Source: Ruminococcus sp. UBA7477 (GTDB lineage: Bacteria; Bacillota; Clostridia; Oscillospirales; Ruminococcaceae). Taken from it: a stretch of 6,018 nt of DNA. Every line of letters begins with the position of its first letter. The stretch's first letter is position 1. The translations under genes and the position numbers were made by a program. The notes below the pieces were generated by a model, which saw only the letters and a program-made list of their open reading frames with translations, did no database searches and was not told the origin of the DNA. Location: contig DLOT01000020.1 in assembly GCA_002479715.1 (NCBI GenBank), positions 1 to 6,018 on the forward strand, given 5' to 3'. This document shows positions 1 through 5,405 of the stretch, piece after piece.

Positions 1-135
1 GGTCTTGCCGCTGCCGTTCGGGCCGAGAAGTCCGAAGACCTCGCCTTCATATATTTCCAGCGAGAAGTGGTCGAGAGCGATAAGCTCCTTGTAGCGCTTG
101 ACGAGGTTTTCGATTTTAACAACAGGTGTCTGCAT
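1..135 (-). CDS. ABC transporter ATP-binding protein, N-terminal fragment (cut by window edge)
   Basis: The minus strand reads 45 codons from an ATG at 135 to the window edge. The peptide begins MQTPVVKIENLVKRYKELIAL and ends exactly on a Walker A motif, GPNGSGKT (residues 38-45), preceded by GEVFGLL. This is the standard N-terminus of an ABC ATPase of the ABC-2/drug or lantibiotic exporter type. The nucleotide-binding domain would hydrolyse ATP on the cytoplasmic side of a membrane permease, presumably encoded beyond the left edge. An AAAGGAG ribosome binding site (144-150) lies 8 nt before the ATG and fixes the start. It is divergent from the second ABC ATPase at 598 and belongs to a different transcription unit. 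The substrate cannot be told, because signature, Walker B and partner are outside the window. Confidence 0.93.
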   Translation of the reverse strand, partial: MQTPVVKIENLVKRYKELIALDHFSLEIYEGEVFGLLGPNGSGKT

Positions 136-165
136 TGAAAAAGCTCCTTTCCTTTCGTTGAATTT

Positions 166-194
166 ATTTTAGCATTTTTCTCCGGCCGCCGCAA
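166..194 (-). promoter_or_regulatory. Extended -10 promoter for the left ABC gene
   Basis: On the minus strand a TTGCGG -35-like hexamer (189-194) lies 17 nt upstream of TAAAAT (166-171). TAAAAT is preceded by TGC, which gives the TGn extended -10 that compensates for weak -35 boxes in Gram-positive promoters. Transcription would start near 159, leaving a leader of about 24 nt that contains the AAAGGAG ribosome binding site. The -35 matches consensus at only three positions, so the call rests mainly on the extended -10 and its placement. Confidence 0.5.
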
Positions 195-235
195 GTGAAA
201 AAACTCACAATCCGGACATGACATTTGTCACTTGC
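191..235. promoter_or_regulatory. 8-bp inverted repeat overlapping the -35 of the left ABC gene
   Basis: GCAAGTGA (191-198) and TCACTTGC (228-235) are perfect inverted arms 29 nt apart. The match continues outwards for five more bases with two mismatches. The left arm lies over the -35 of the minus-strand promoter. A second small dyad, TGACA-TT-TGTCA (219-230), is nested inside. It could be a regulator binding site or part of a larger secondary structure with adjacent repeat copy A. No regulator gene next to it identifies a ligand. Confidence 0.35.
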
Positions 236-236
236 A

Positions 237-269
237 GCAGCGTACCGCTGCACCTGATGCCGCCTTGCC
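237..269 (-). repeat. Hairpin repeat, copy A
   Basis: Read on the minus strand, this copy is GGCAAGGCGGC, a short AT-CAGGT linker, then the hairpin GCAGCG-GTA-CGCTGC (237-251, 6-bp perfect stem, 3-nt loop). The 11-base box GGCAAGGCGGC is identical in copy C at 4097-4107, and the hairpin is identical to that of copy D. It points away from copy B, forming an inverted pair about 75 bp apart. Confidence 0.75.
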
Positions 270-343
270 GAACATTGAATAGTGAGAAAGATAACAAGAC
301 GGCGTGTCAAGCAAAAGTATTTCACTAGTCTATGCCAGAAATA

Positions 344-372
344 GGCGGCTGTGGGTCCAGCGATACGCTGGC
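344..372 (+). repeat. Hairpin repeat, copy B
   Basis: GGCGGC (344-349) is followed by a TGTGGGT linker and the hairpin CCAGCG-ATA-CGCTGG (357-371), a perfect 6-bp stem. Relative to copies A and D the outer base pair is switched from G-C to C-G on both sides of the stem. Upstream, ATAACA (291-296), GTCAAGC (306-312) and CTATG (330-334) match blocks in the same order before copy C at 4035-4093, so a longer element than the hairpin is shared. Confidence 0.72.
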
Positions 373-441
373 AAAGACAAAATTCGTTGTATTACACAGC
401 TCTGCGGCTTGCAAACAATGCATATTTGTGATAAATGATGA

Positions 442-470
442 TTGACAAAACACTCACAAGGCGATATACT
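442..470 (+). promoter_or_regulatory. Promoter P1 of the ABC/TraB operon
   Basis: A perfect TTGACA -35 (442-447), a 17-nt spacer and TATACT -10 (465-470, five of six consensus bases) form a near-consensus sigma-A promoter. Transcription would begin around 477, about 120 nt before the ATPase start codon. The -10 lies within the dyad at 462-480, which suggests this strong promoter is repressed under some condition. Confidence 0.8.
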
Positions 471-480
471 GTATATATCG
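462..480. promoter_or_regulatory. Dyad operator candidate over the P1 -10 box
   Basis: CGATATA-CTGTA-TATATCG is a perfect inverted repeat with 7-bp arms and a 5-nt centre, covering the P1 -10 and probable start site. This is the usual location for a repressor site. GntR-type YtrA-family repressors of ABC exporters are known to use similar GTATATAC-like AT-rich dyads, but no such regulator gene is in this window, so the link is only an analogy. The AT-richness means some symmetry could arise by chance. Confidence 0.45.
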
Positions 481-518
481 TATATGCACACTATTCTGAA
501 AATAATTGCTTGCGCCTA

Positions 519-547
519 TTGAAAAAAGCGCGGTATTGTGATAGAAT
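519..547 (+). promoter_or_regulatory. Promoter P2 of the ABC/TraB operon
   Basis: TTGAAA (519-524) and TAGAAT (542-547) are separated by exactly 17 nt. Each hexamer keeps most of the consensus positions. Transcription would start near 554, giving a leader of about 45 nt that includes the AAGGAGG ribosome binding site (584-590). It lies 77 bp downstream of P1 and clear of the dyad at 462-480, so it could supply constitutive expression while P1 is regulated. A nearly palindromic TGCATATGTGCA (553-564) lies at its predicted start. Confidence 0.65.
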
Positions 548-597
548 ATAAATGCATATGTGCAGCCGGGTATACGGCAGATTAAGGAGGAAAACAC

Positions 598-1362
598 ATG
601 GCTAATGTTTTGGAGGTAAGGGAGCTTTCCAAGCAGTACAAAAAAGGCGTGTATGCTTCGGAAAAGGTTTCCTTCAGCATCGGCGAGGGCGAGATCTTCG
701 CGCTTATCGGTCCGAACGGAGCAGGCAAGACGACAACTATCCGAATGATAGCGACGCTTTTGAAGGCTACCGAGGGCGACGCCGTGGTGGCGGGGCACAG
801 CATAATAACAGATCCTGCGGGAGTCAGAGAGTCGATCACATATCTGCCTGACGAGGCAGGCGCATACAAAACAATGACCGGCAAACAGTATCTTGAGTTT
901 ATGGCGGGAATTTTCGCACCCGACAAGGAGCAGGCAAAAATATATATTCAGCGTGCGACGGATATCTGCGGATTGGGCGACAGGCTGGGCGACAAGATAG
1001 GAAGCTATTCCCGAGGCATGATAAGAAAGCTTTTGCTTTCCCGTGCGGTAATGTCGCACCCGAAGCTTGCTATTCTCGACGAGCCGACAAGCGGTCTTGA
1101 TATCATAAACGCGCTCGAGATAAGACGTATGATAAAGGATCTTGCAAGGGAGTATAAGATGAGCTTTCTGCTCAGCTCCCACAATATGCTTGAGATAGAA
1201 TTTGTCAGCGACCGCGTTGGAATTATAGCGAAGGGTCATCTGCTGGAGGTCGGCAGACCCGATGAGCTGAAGGAAAAGCACGGCGTGAAGAATCTTGAAG
1301 AAGTTTTTGAAAGGGTGGTGAAGGATAATGAAATTTGTATATCTCCTGAAGAAAGAGCTTAA
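598..1362 (+). CDS. ABC-2 type exporter ATP-binding protein (NatA-like)
   Basis: This 254-residue protein is a complete ABC nucleotide-binding domain that should power the permease encoded next to it. Visible motifs in order: Walker A GPNGAGKT (38-45); a Q-loop region YLPDEAGAY (82-90), where the usual glutamine position appears as Asp/Glu, as in several NatA-like proteins; a signature of the YSRGM type (137-141) instead of LSGGQ, common in ABC-2 exporters; Walker B LAILDE (157-162) with the catalytic Glu162; the D-loop SGLD; and the switch His195 in SSHNM. The C-terminal KNLEEVFERVV tail is also typical. The length fits the family. An AAGGAGG site (584-590), 7 nt before the ATG, fixes the start. 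The last 35 nt overlap the permease gene, indicating translational coupling. Function as an exporter ATPase is secure; the substrate (Na+, drug, peptide or lipid) is not determinable. Confidence 0.95.
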   Translation: MANVLEVRELSKQYKKGVYASEKVSFSIGEGEIFALIGPNGAGKTTTIRMIATLLKATEGDAVVAGHSIITDPAGVRESITYLPDEAGAYKTMTGKQYLEFMAGIFAPDKEQAKIYIQRATDICGLGDRLGDKIGSYSRGMIRKLLLSRAVMSHPKLAILDEPTSGLDIINALEIRRMIKDLAREYKMSFLLSSHNMLEIEFVSDRVGIIAKGHLLEVGRPDELKEKHGVKNLEEVFERVVKDNEICISPEERA

Positions 1363-2668
1363 AGAGCTTCTCACACTCACCACTATCCTCACGCTCGTTG
1401 TAAGCGTTGTGGCACTGATAGCGCTGGGCGGCGTTATGGGCAATGTCATGGAGGAAACGACCGAGAATGCCGATAAGATCACCCTATGCAACAAGGACAG
1501 CGGCAGCTATTCAAAGGCTGTTATAGAGGCTCTGGTCACCGCAGGCTATGAGGTGAACGAGATCGAGATATCCTCCGATGACTATGTAGAGGAGCTGAAC
1601 AGCAAGGATATCAGTGATGTAGTAATAATCCCCGAAACCTTTTCTTCACAGATCGAGGACGTTCTGGCGGGCAAGACCGTTGAAAAGGACGGCGAAAAGG
1701 TCATTGCGCCCGTCGATGTTGAATATGTTACAAGAATGAACTCACTTTCGATAACCGGCAACGCCGACGTTGGCTCAACAGTGGCTCTTTCGGCGATCGA
1801 GGGAGCGGTAAAGTCGGTCGTTTATGCAAGCAAGAATATGTCGGTCGAGGAGATAAAGCTTATCGAGTCCCCTGTGAACCTCGTAGAAACGACAGTTGTA
1901 AACAACAAGCAGGCAAAGGAGTCGTCTACACTGCTGTCGGCATATGTCATGATGACAAGTATGTTTGTTCCGATAGTCGTTTACATTCTAATCATCTACT
2001 CCTCGCAGATGATAATGAACGCAGTCGCGACCGAAAAGATAGACAAAACGCTTGAAACTCTGCTCTCCGCACCGGTTTCGCGGCTTTCGGTACTCTCGGC
2101 AAAAATGATCGCGGCGACAATTGTTTCGGCAGTCTATGCGGTGGGCTTTATGGTCGGCTACAGCTATATGATGGACGGCATGACAGGCTCGATAGCCGGC
2201 GCGGTCGATTCAAGCGTTATCTCAGAGCTGGGGCTTAAAATGTCGGTAGGCGGATACATACTGCTGGGCGCGCAGATGTTCCTCTCACTGCTGATAACCC
2301 TTGCGATATCCCTTATACTCGGCGCTCTGGCAAAGGACGCAAAGTCGTCGCAGTCTCTGCTTATGCCAATCATGTTTATGGCAATGGTTCCGTATATGCT
2401 CTCGATGTTCGTTGATTTCAAGACGCTCGGCGCTCTCAAATGGGTCATGTATGCAATACCCTATACCCACACCTTTATGGCGCAGAGCAACATTATCCTC
2501 GGCGATATGACGACCTATTTCGGCGGACTGGTATATCAGATAGTCATGCTGGCAATCTTCATGACCCTTGCGGTAAGGCTGTTTATGTCCGACAAGATCT
2601 TTACGATATCTCTTGACTTCGGTCAGAAGAAAAACAAATACGCGGCAAAGAAAAACAAGAAGGCATAG
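1328..2668 (+). CDS. ABC-2 type transporter permease (NatB-like)
   Basis: This 446-residue membrane protein is the likely partner of the preceding ATPase. It starts with a short basic cytoplasmic N-terminus and a first membrane segment (about 18-40), followed by a large extracytoplasmic domain (about 45-203). Further hydrophobic segments lie at about 206-228, 258-281, 308-334, 341-361 and 400-420. Between the second and third segments the cytoplasmic motif EKIDKTLETLLSAPVSR (236-252) matches the E-(K/N)-x-T-L-E-x-L-L-x-(T/A)-P-V element of NatB/ABC-2 permeases, the presumed coupling loop to the ATPase. The C-terminus is very basic (Lys-rich, 434-446). This architecture matches the NatB/COG1668 type (Na+ or drug export, about 390-450 residues). 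The start codon lies inside the ATPase gene, with only purine-rich GGTG/AAGG sequence before it, so translation probably depends on coupling. The transported substrate is unknown. Confidence 0.92.
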   Translation: MKFVYLLKKELKELLTLTTILTLVVSVVALIALGGVMGNVMEETTENADKITLCNKDSGSYSKAVIEALVTAGYEVNEIEISSDDYVEELNSKDISDVVIIPETFSSQIEDVLAGKTVEKDGEKVIAPVDVEYVTRMNSLSITGNADVGSTVALSAIEGAVKSVVYASKNMSVEEIKLIESPVNLVETTVVNNKQAKESSTLLSAYVMMTSMFVPIVVYILIIYSSQMIMNAVATEKIDKTLETLLSAPVSRLSVLSAKMIAATIVSAVYAVGFMVGYSYMMDGMTGSIAGAVDSSVISELGLKMSVGGYILLGAQMFLSLLITLAISLILGALAKDAKSSQSLLMPIMFMAMVPYMLSMFVDFKTLGALKWVMYAIPYTHTFMAQSNIILGDMTTYFGGLVYQIVMLAIFMTLAVRLFMSDKIFTISLDFGQKKNKYAAKKNKKA

Positions 2669-2715
2669 GCGTAAACGCCGTGCTTTAACAAAATAAAAGT
2701 GAAAGGAAAGTTTTT

Positions 2716-3840
2716 ATGCTCAAGAAATTACTGGCACTTACAATATCAGCGGCTATATGCCTGAGCTTCGCCGGCTGCTCCGAGGACGGCAGTTCCTCAG
2801 ACGGCAGCTCGCAGCCCGGAGAAAGCTCTGTTTCGGACAGCAGCTCTCTTCCCGAGGAAAGCAGCTCTGCGCCCGACAGCAGTTCAAAGCCTGAGGAAAG
2901 CAGCTCCATACCCGACAGCAGTTCAAAGCCTGAGGACAGCTCCGATTCGGAGGTAGTTCCGCCGCCCGCGGAGACTTCCGATATAACCCCCGCTATGTGG
3001 AAGGTCGAAAGCAACGGAGGAACTGTGTATTTCCTCGGCTCTATGCACGCCCTTGACGAAAGCTGTTATCCGCTTCCCGATGAGATAACAAACGCCTATG
3101 AGGCTTCCGACAGTCTGGCGGTCGAGTGCGACATAATTACCTACGGAAAAGATATGCAGGCGCAGATAGATCTGGCTTCAAAGATGGTCTATTCGGACGG
3201 CACGACTATCGCAGATCATATCGACCCCGAGCTTTACGAGTCGGCAAAGCAGCTCCTTATCGACGCCAAGCTTTACAACGCGCTCTACGACTACTACAAC
3301 GAGCTTATGTGGGCGCAGCTTGTCGAGATGGCAATGATGGAGGAGGCAGGCCTTGATTCAACGCTGGGTCTTGACAGCGTCCTGCTGACAAAGGCTCTTG
3401 AGGAGGGCAAGGACATAATAGAGATCGAGTCTGTGGATTTTCAGATGGGCATTCTCTACGGCCAGCCCGAGGAGCTGAATAAGTTCATGCTCGAATGCGA
3501 CGTTTATTACTATGAGGATCAGTGCGAGGCGCTCACCGAGCTTTTCAAGGCGTGGTGCGCGGGTGATGTCGAGGCTATAGCCGCATCGGAGGAGGATGAG
3601 GATACCGAAGACGGCGAGGAGATCGAGATCAGCGAAGAGCTTCAGGCTATGATAGACGAATACAACAAGCAGCTGATGGACGACCGCAACGCAGGAATGA
3701 TTACAAAGGCTATTGAGATGCTGGAAAACGGCGATAATGTACTTTATGTGGTCGGTGCGGCGCACTTTGTCGGCGACACAGGCATCATCAAGGGCCTTGA
3801 GGATGCAGGCTACACTGTTGAGAGAATCGAATACAAGTAA
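2716..3840 (+). CDS. TraB/GumN-family lipoprotein
   Basis: This 374-residue protein has a lipoprotein signal peptide: LKKLL charge cluster, hydrophobic core, and lipobox SFAGC with Cys21 as the acylation site. It should be anchored on the outer face of the cytoplasmic membrane. A Ser/Pro/Glu-rich linker (22-90) with 13-residue repeats tethers a TraB/GumN domain (about 93-374). Domain hallmarks are the N-terminal GxxH box in FLGSMH (His111), Glu137 in AVECD, GLDSVLLTKALEEGK (218-232) leading to IEIES, the R-N pair (324-325), and the C-terminal GxxH box GAAH (His350) followed by GIIKGLEDAGYTVERI. The family is related to Tiki metalloproteases, and the paired histidines and glutamate are the proposed metal ligands; activity here is inferred. 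An acidic insert (about 290-309) is unusual. The ATG is set by AAAGGAAAG (2702-2710). It lies 47 bp after the permease with no clear terminator between, so the genes are probably co-transcribed. Confidence 0.9.
   Translation: MLKKLLALTISAAICLSFAGCSEDGSSSDGSSQPGESSVSDSSSLPEESSSAPDSSSKPEESSSIPDSSSKPEDSSDSEVVPPPAETSDITPAMWKVESNGGTVYFLGSMHALDESCYPLPDEITNAYEASDSLAVECDIITYGKDMQAQIDLASKMVYSDGTTIADHIDPELYESAKQLLIDAKLYNALYDYYNELMWAQLVEMAMMEEAGLDSTLGLDSVLLTKALEEGKDIIEIESVDFQMGILYGQPEELNKFMLECDVYYYEDQCEALTELFKAWCAGDVEAIAASEEDEDTEDGEEIEISEELQAMIDEYNKQLMDDRNAGMITKAIEMLENGDNVLYVVGAAHFVGDTGIIKGLEDAGYTVERIEYK
2815..2943 (+). repeat. 39-bp in-frame tandem repeat encoding a Ser/Pro/Glu linker
   Basis: The linker of the TraB lipoprotein is built from tandem units: a 12-residue PGESSVSDSSSL, then PEESSSAPDSSSK, then PEESSSIPDSSSK, then a partial PEDSS. 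At DNA level a 26-nt stretch (2872-2897) recurs exactly at 2911-2936, a 39-nt period. The length is a multiple of three, so gain or loss of a unit would only change the tether between lipid anchor and domain. Such Ser-rich linkers are common in lipoproteins of gut clostridia. Confidence 0.85.
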
Positions 3841-3858
3841 AGATACAAGTCAAAATAG

Positions 3859-3894
3859 AAGCCGTTCACAGTGTTTGCTGTGAACGGCTTTTTT
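3859..3894 (+). terminator. Intrinsic terminator of the ABC/TraB operon
   Basis: The arms GCCGTTCACAG (3861-3871) and CTGTGAACGGC (3878-3888) pair perfectly over 11 bp around a 6-nt TGTTTG loop. Two more A-T pairs extend the base, and a run of six T (3889-3894) follows. It begins 18 nt after the TraB stop codon. This is a textbook rho-independent terminator. The upstream arm has only a short A run before it, so termination of leftward transcripts is less certain. Confidence 0.95.
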
Positions 3895-4041
3895 GATGAA
3901 TATATAAGTTTACTATGATATTTTAGGTCAATTGAACATCTGAAATGCTATTGTAGGCGGTCGGTTTGATTTTTGTTCACAAAAGCTGACTGAATATTCC
4001 GAGCGCAAACGTGAAAATCTAGCCTTTACTTAGCATAACAG

Positions 4042-4065
4042 GGGAAGCTTTAAGCTGCACCGCCG
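4042..4065 (-). repeat. Hairpin repeat, copy E (degenerate)
   Basis: Read on the minus strand this is CGGCGG directly followed by the hairpin GCAGCT-TAA-AGCTTC (4044-4058), with one mismatch in the 6-bp stem. The short linker found between the GGCGGC box and the hairpin in other copies is missing. It faces away from copies C and D, repeating the inverted layout seen for A and B. Confidence 0.55.
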
Positions 4066-4096
4066 TCAAGCTATATTATCTGCTACGACTATGTCT

Positions 4097-4130
4097 GGCA
4101 AGGCGGCTACAGGTCCAGCTTTAAGCTGGG
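4097..4130 (+). repeat. Hairpin repeat, copy C
   Basis: GGCAAGGCGGC (4097-4107) is followed by a TACAGGT linker and the hairpin CCAGCT-TTA-AGCTGG (4115-4129), a perfect 6-bp stem. Compared with A and D, both the outer and the inner closing pairs are changed, each with a compensating change on the opposite arm. Copy D follows directly, with GGCGGC boxes 27 bp apart, so C and D form a short tandem array. Confidence 0.75.
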
Positions 4131-4157
4131 CGGCTATAGGTGCAGCGGTACGCTGCC
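4129..4157 (+). repeat. Hairpin repeat, copy D, abutting the ROK stop codon
   Basis: GGCGGC (4129-4134) shares its first two bases with the end of copy C, then a TATAGGT linker leads to the hairpin GCAGCG-GTA-CGCTGC (4142-4156). The hairpin is identical to that of copy A. It ends at the base before the minus-strand TAG stop codon (4157-4159) of the ROK gene. The ROK transcript would therefore fold this hairpin immediately after translation ends, which could protect its 3' end. Confidence 0.75.
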
Positions 4158-5395
4158 TATTTTCTGACAGCGAAGCCGCCCTTGTCGAAAAACAGCTCTC
4201 GTATTACCAGCGCACAGCCGGAGAGAAAATGCTGCTTGTCGTCAATAAAGCTGAATGCGATCTTTTCGTTCGCACCCCTTCCGACGATTCGCTCGATAGC
4301 CTTGAAAAGATGCTTTCTGACCTCCGCGTCAAAGCCAAGAAGATTGTGAATGACGATCTTCTGAGGATTGGTCGTGTAGTAAAGGTTGTTGAGCAAAACA
4401 GCTGTGAGATCAAAGACCTCGTTGATGACCTTTACCGTTCCGATGTCCTGCTTTTTGAACGATTCGTTGATGTTGAGCAGGCTGATCGCCGTCTTGTCGC
4501 CTTCGAGGAGCTTATAAAGATACGGAGTTGTTTCCGCGCTGAAGGTCTTTGCGACCTTTTTAACGATCGCACTCGGCGTGATCTCTACCTGACTGCATCC
4601 TCTGCGCCCGTCCGCACTGACATACTCGGATATGGGGTTTATTATGATCCTGTCGATAAAATCGGTTCTGTTGTCATATGAAACGATGGGGTCGTTAAGG
4701 TTTGTTACTACAAAATGCATCGACTCGCCGTACTGCAAAAACGCGATGTTGCGGCGCTTTGCGTCCTTGTCTTTAAGGAAGTCGATATTTGCCATAGCCA
4801 TACCCTTGACGGAGTTGTCGATGACCACCGGCAGACCCGTTTCCTCCGCAAGCAGATTGCGAAGCCCTGAATAGTCGGGGACATTATGCTCGACGGGTAC
4901 TCCTATGCGCCTGAACATTCCGGGATAAACCCCGACCCCGACTCCGAGAAGCTGTGAAGCGTCTATGCAGTTTTCTGCAAGAAGCTCCTTGATCGCGCCG
5001 GTGATAAAGCCCAAAACGCCGTCACTGCCGATCGTATCGTCAATAGACATATTTTTCTTATCAAGGACCGCGCCCGACAGGGTTGACAGCCCGACGCTTA
5101 TGTTTTCGCATTCTATCGCGATGCCTACGGCAAGCTTGCAGTTGTGGTTTATATCAATAAGTATTTTCTTTCTTCCGCGCGGCGGCTTTTCGGTAACGTG
5201 CTTGTATTCTCCCAGCTCGACAATGATGCCCTGCTCGATCATTTCGTTTGTGATTATTGTTACGGCAGCTCTTGTCAGTTCAAGCTCTCCCGCTATATCT
5301 ATTCTTGATGTCGGTCCGCGCTGTTTAAGTATTTTGAGAACGTGCATTCTGTTTTGTCTTTTCAAATGCAGTTTGCTTATTCCGTGCTGATCCAT
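4157..5395 (-). CDS. ROK-family transcriptional regulator (NagC/XylR-like)
   Basis: This 412-residue protein has an N-terminal winged helix-turn-helix (about 15-80; recognition helix around LTRAAVTIITNEMI, basic wing RGRKK) followed by a ROK sugar-binding fold that begins at KLAVGIAIE and includes LLGVGVGVYPG (149-159). It should bind DNA in the cytoplasm and respond to a sugar or sugar phosphate, as NagC and XylR do. The ROK zinc motif C-x-C-G-x-x-G-C-x-E is reduced to GRRGCSQVE (one Cys, 267), and the kinase N-D-A-N element appears as DNSVK (193-197), so sugar kinase activity is unlikely. An in-frame TTG at 5416 would add seven residues, but those codons overlap the GAGGAGGAG ribosome binding site, so the ATG at 5395 is preferred. 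Length fits ROK repressors (about 380-410). No sugar genes adjoin it in this window, so targets are unknown. Confidence 0.9.
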   Translation of the reverse strand: MDQHGISKLHLKRQNRMHVLKILKQRGPTSRIDIAGELELTRAAVTIITNEMIEQGIIVELGEYKHVTEKPPRGRKKILIDINHNCKLAVGIAIECENISVGLSTLSGAVLDKKNMSIDDTIGSDGVLGFITGAIKELLAENCIDASQLLGVGVGVYPGMFRRIGVPVEHNVPDYSGLRNLLAEETGLPVVIDNSVKGMAMANIDFLKDKDAKRRNIAFLQYGESMHFVVTNLNDPIVSYDNRTDFIDRIIINPISEYVSADGRRGCSQVEITPSAIVKKVAKTFSAETTPYLYKLLEGDKTAISLLNINESFKKQDIGTVKVINEVFDLTAVLLNNLYYTTNPQKIVIHNLLGFDAEVRKHLFKAIERIVGRGANEKIAFSFIDDKQHFLSGCALVIRELFFDKGGFAVRK

Positions 5396-5405
5396 ATTTA
5401 TACTG

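Larger units (their letters stand above)
136..597. other. Divergent intergenic region with promoters and hairpin repeats
   Basis: This 462-bp gap separates two divergent ABC operons, and I see no convincing coding sequence in it. From left to right it holds the leader and promoter of the left gene (144-194), an 8-bp inverted repeat (191-198 with 228-235), hairpin repeat copies A (minus, 237-269) and B (plus, 344-372), a stretch of about 70 bp with nothing recognised (373-441), two tandem rightward promoters with an operator-like dyad (442-547), and the leader of the right operon with its AAGGAGG site. The length is more than two divergent promoters need; the repeats account for much of the excess. 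Confidence 0.7.
3895..4156. other. Convergent intergenic region with three hairpin repeats
   Basis: This gap lies between the terminator of the rightward operon and the stop codon of the leftward ROK gene. I see nothing recognisable in 3895-4034. From 4035 on it holds an ATAACA block, hairpin copy E (minus), GTCAAGC and CTATG blocks, and copies C and D (plus). No T-run intrinsic terminator for the ROK gene is visible; the hairpins themselves are the first structures its transcript would meet. Confidence 0.7.

Noticed and set aside
237..372. CRISPR-like array
   Set aside because: Copies are in opposite orientation, not evenly spaced, and the hairpin unit is not separated by uniform spacers; no cas gene is present.
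420..564. Three GCATAT-type motifs (420-425, 482-487 inverted, 554-559) as a regulator array
   Set aside because: They are short, AT-rich and irregularly placed, so chance is enough to explain them.
454..1494. Long minus-strand open frame opposite the ABC ATPase
   Set aside because: It lies antisense to an ATPase with all expected motifs, and its translation is low-complexity Leu/Ser/His-rich sequence with no recognisable domain.
2668..2679. GGCG-TAAA-CGCC hairpin after the permease as a terminator
   Set aside because: The stem is only 4-5 bp and no T-run follows; it would not stop transcription, though a minor attenuating effect is possible.
3358..3765. Minus-strand open frame inside the TraB gene
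   Set aside because: It is antisense to the conserved TraB domain, and its content follows from codon bias of the true gene.
3921..4034. Small RNA or riboswitch in the convergent gap
   Set aside because: No promoter, terminator or stable conserved fold was visible in this stretch.
4091..4681. Plus-strand open frame of 196 codons in the convergent gap
   Set aside because: Most of it is antisense to the ROK gene, its start lies within the hairpin repeats, no ribosome binding site precedes it and the peptide matches no family I know.
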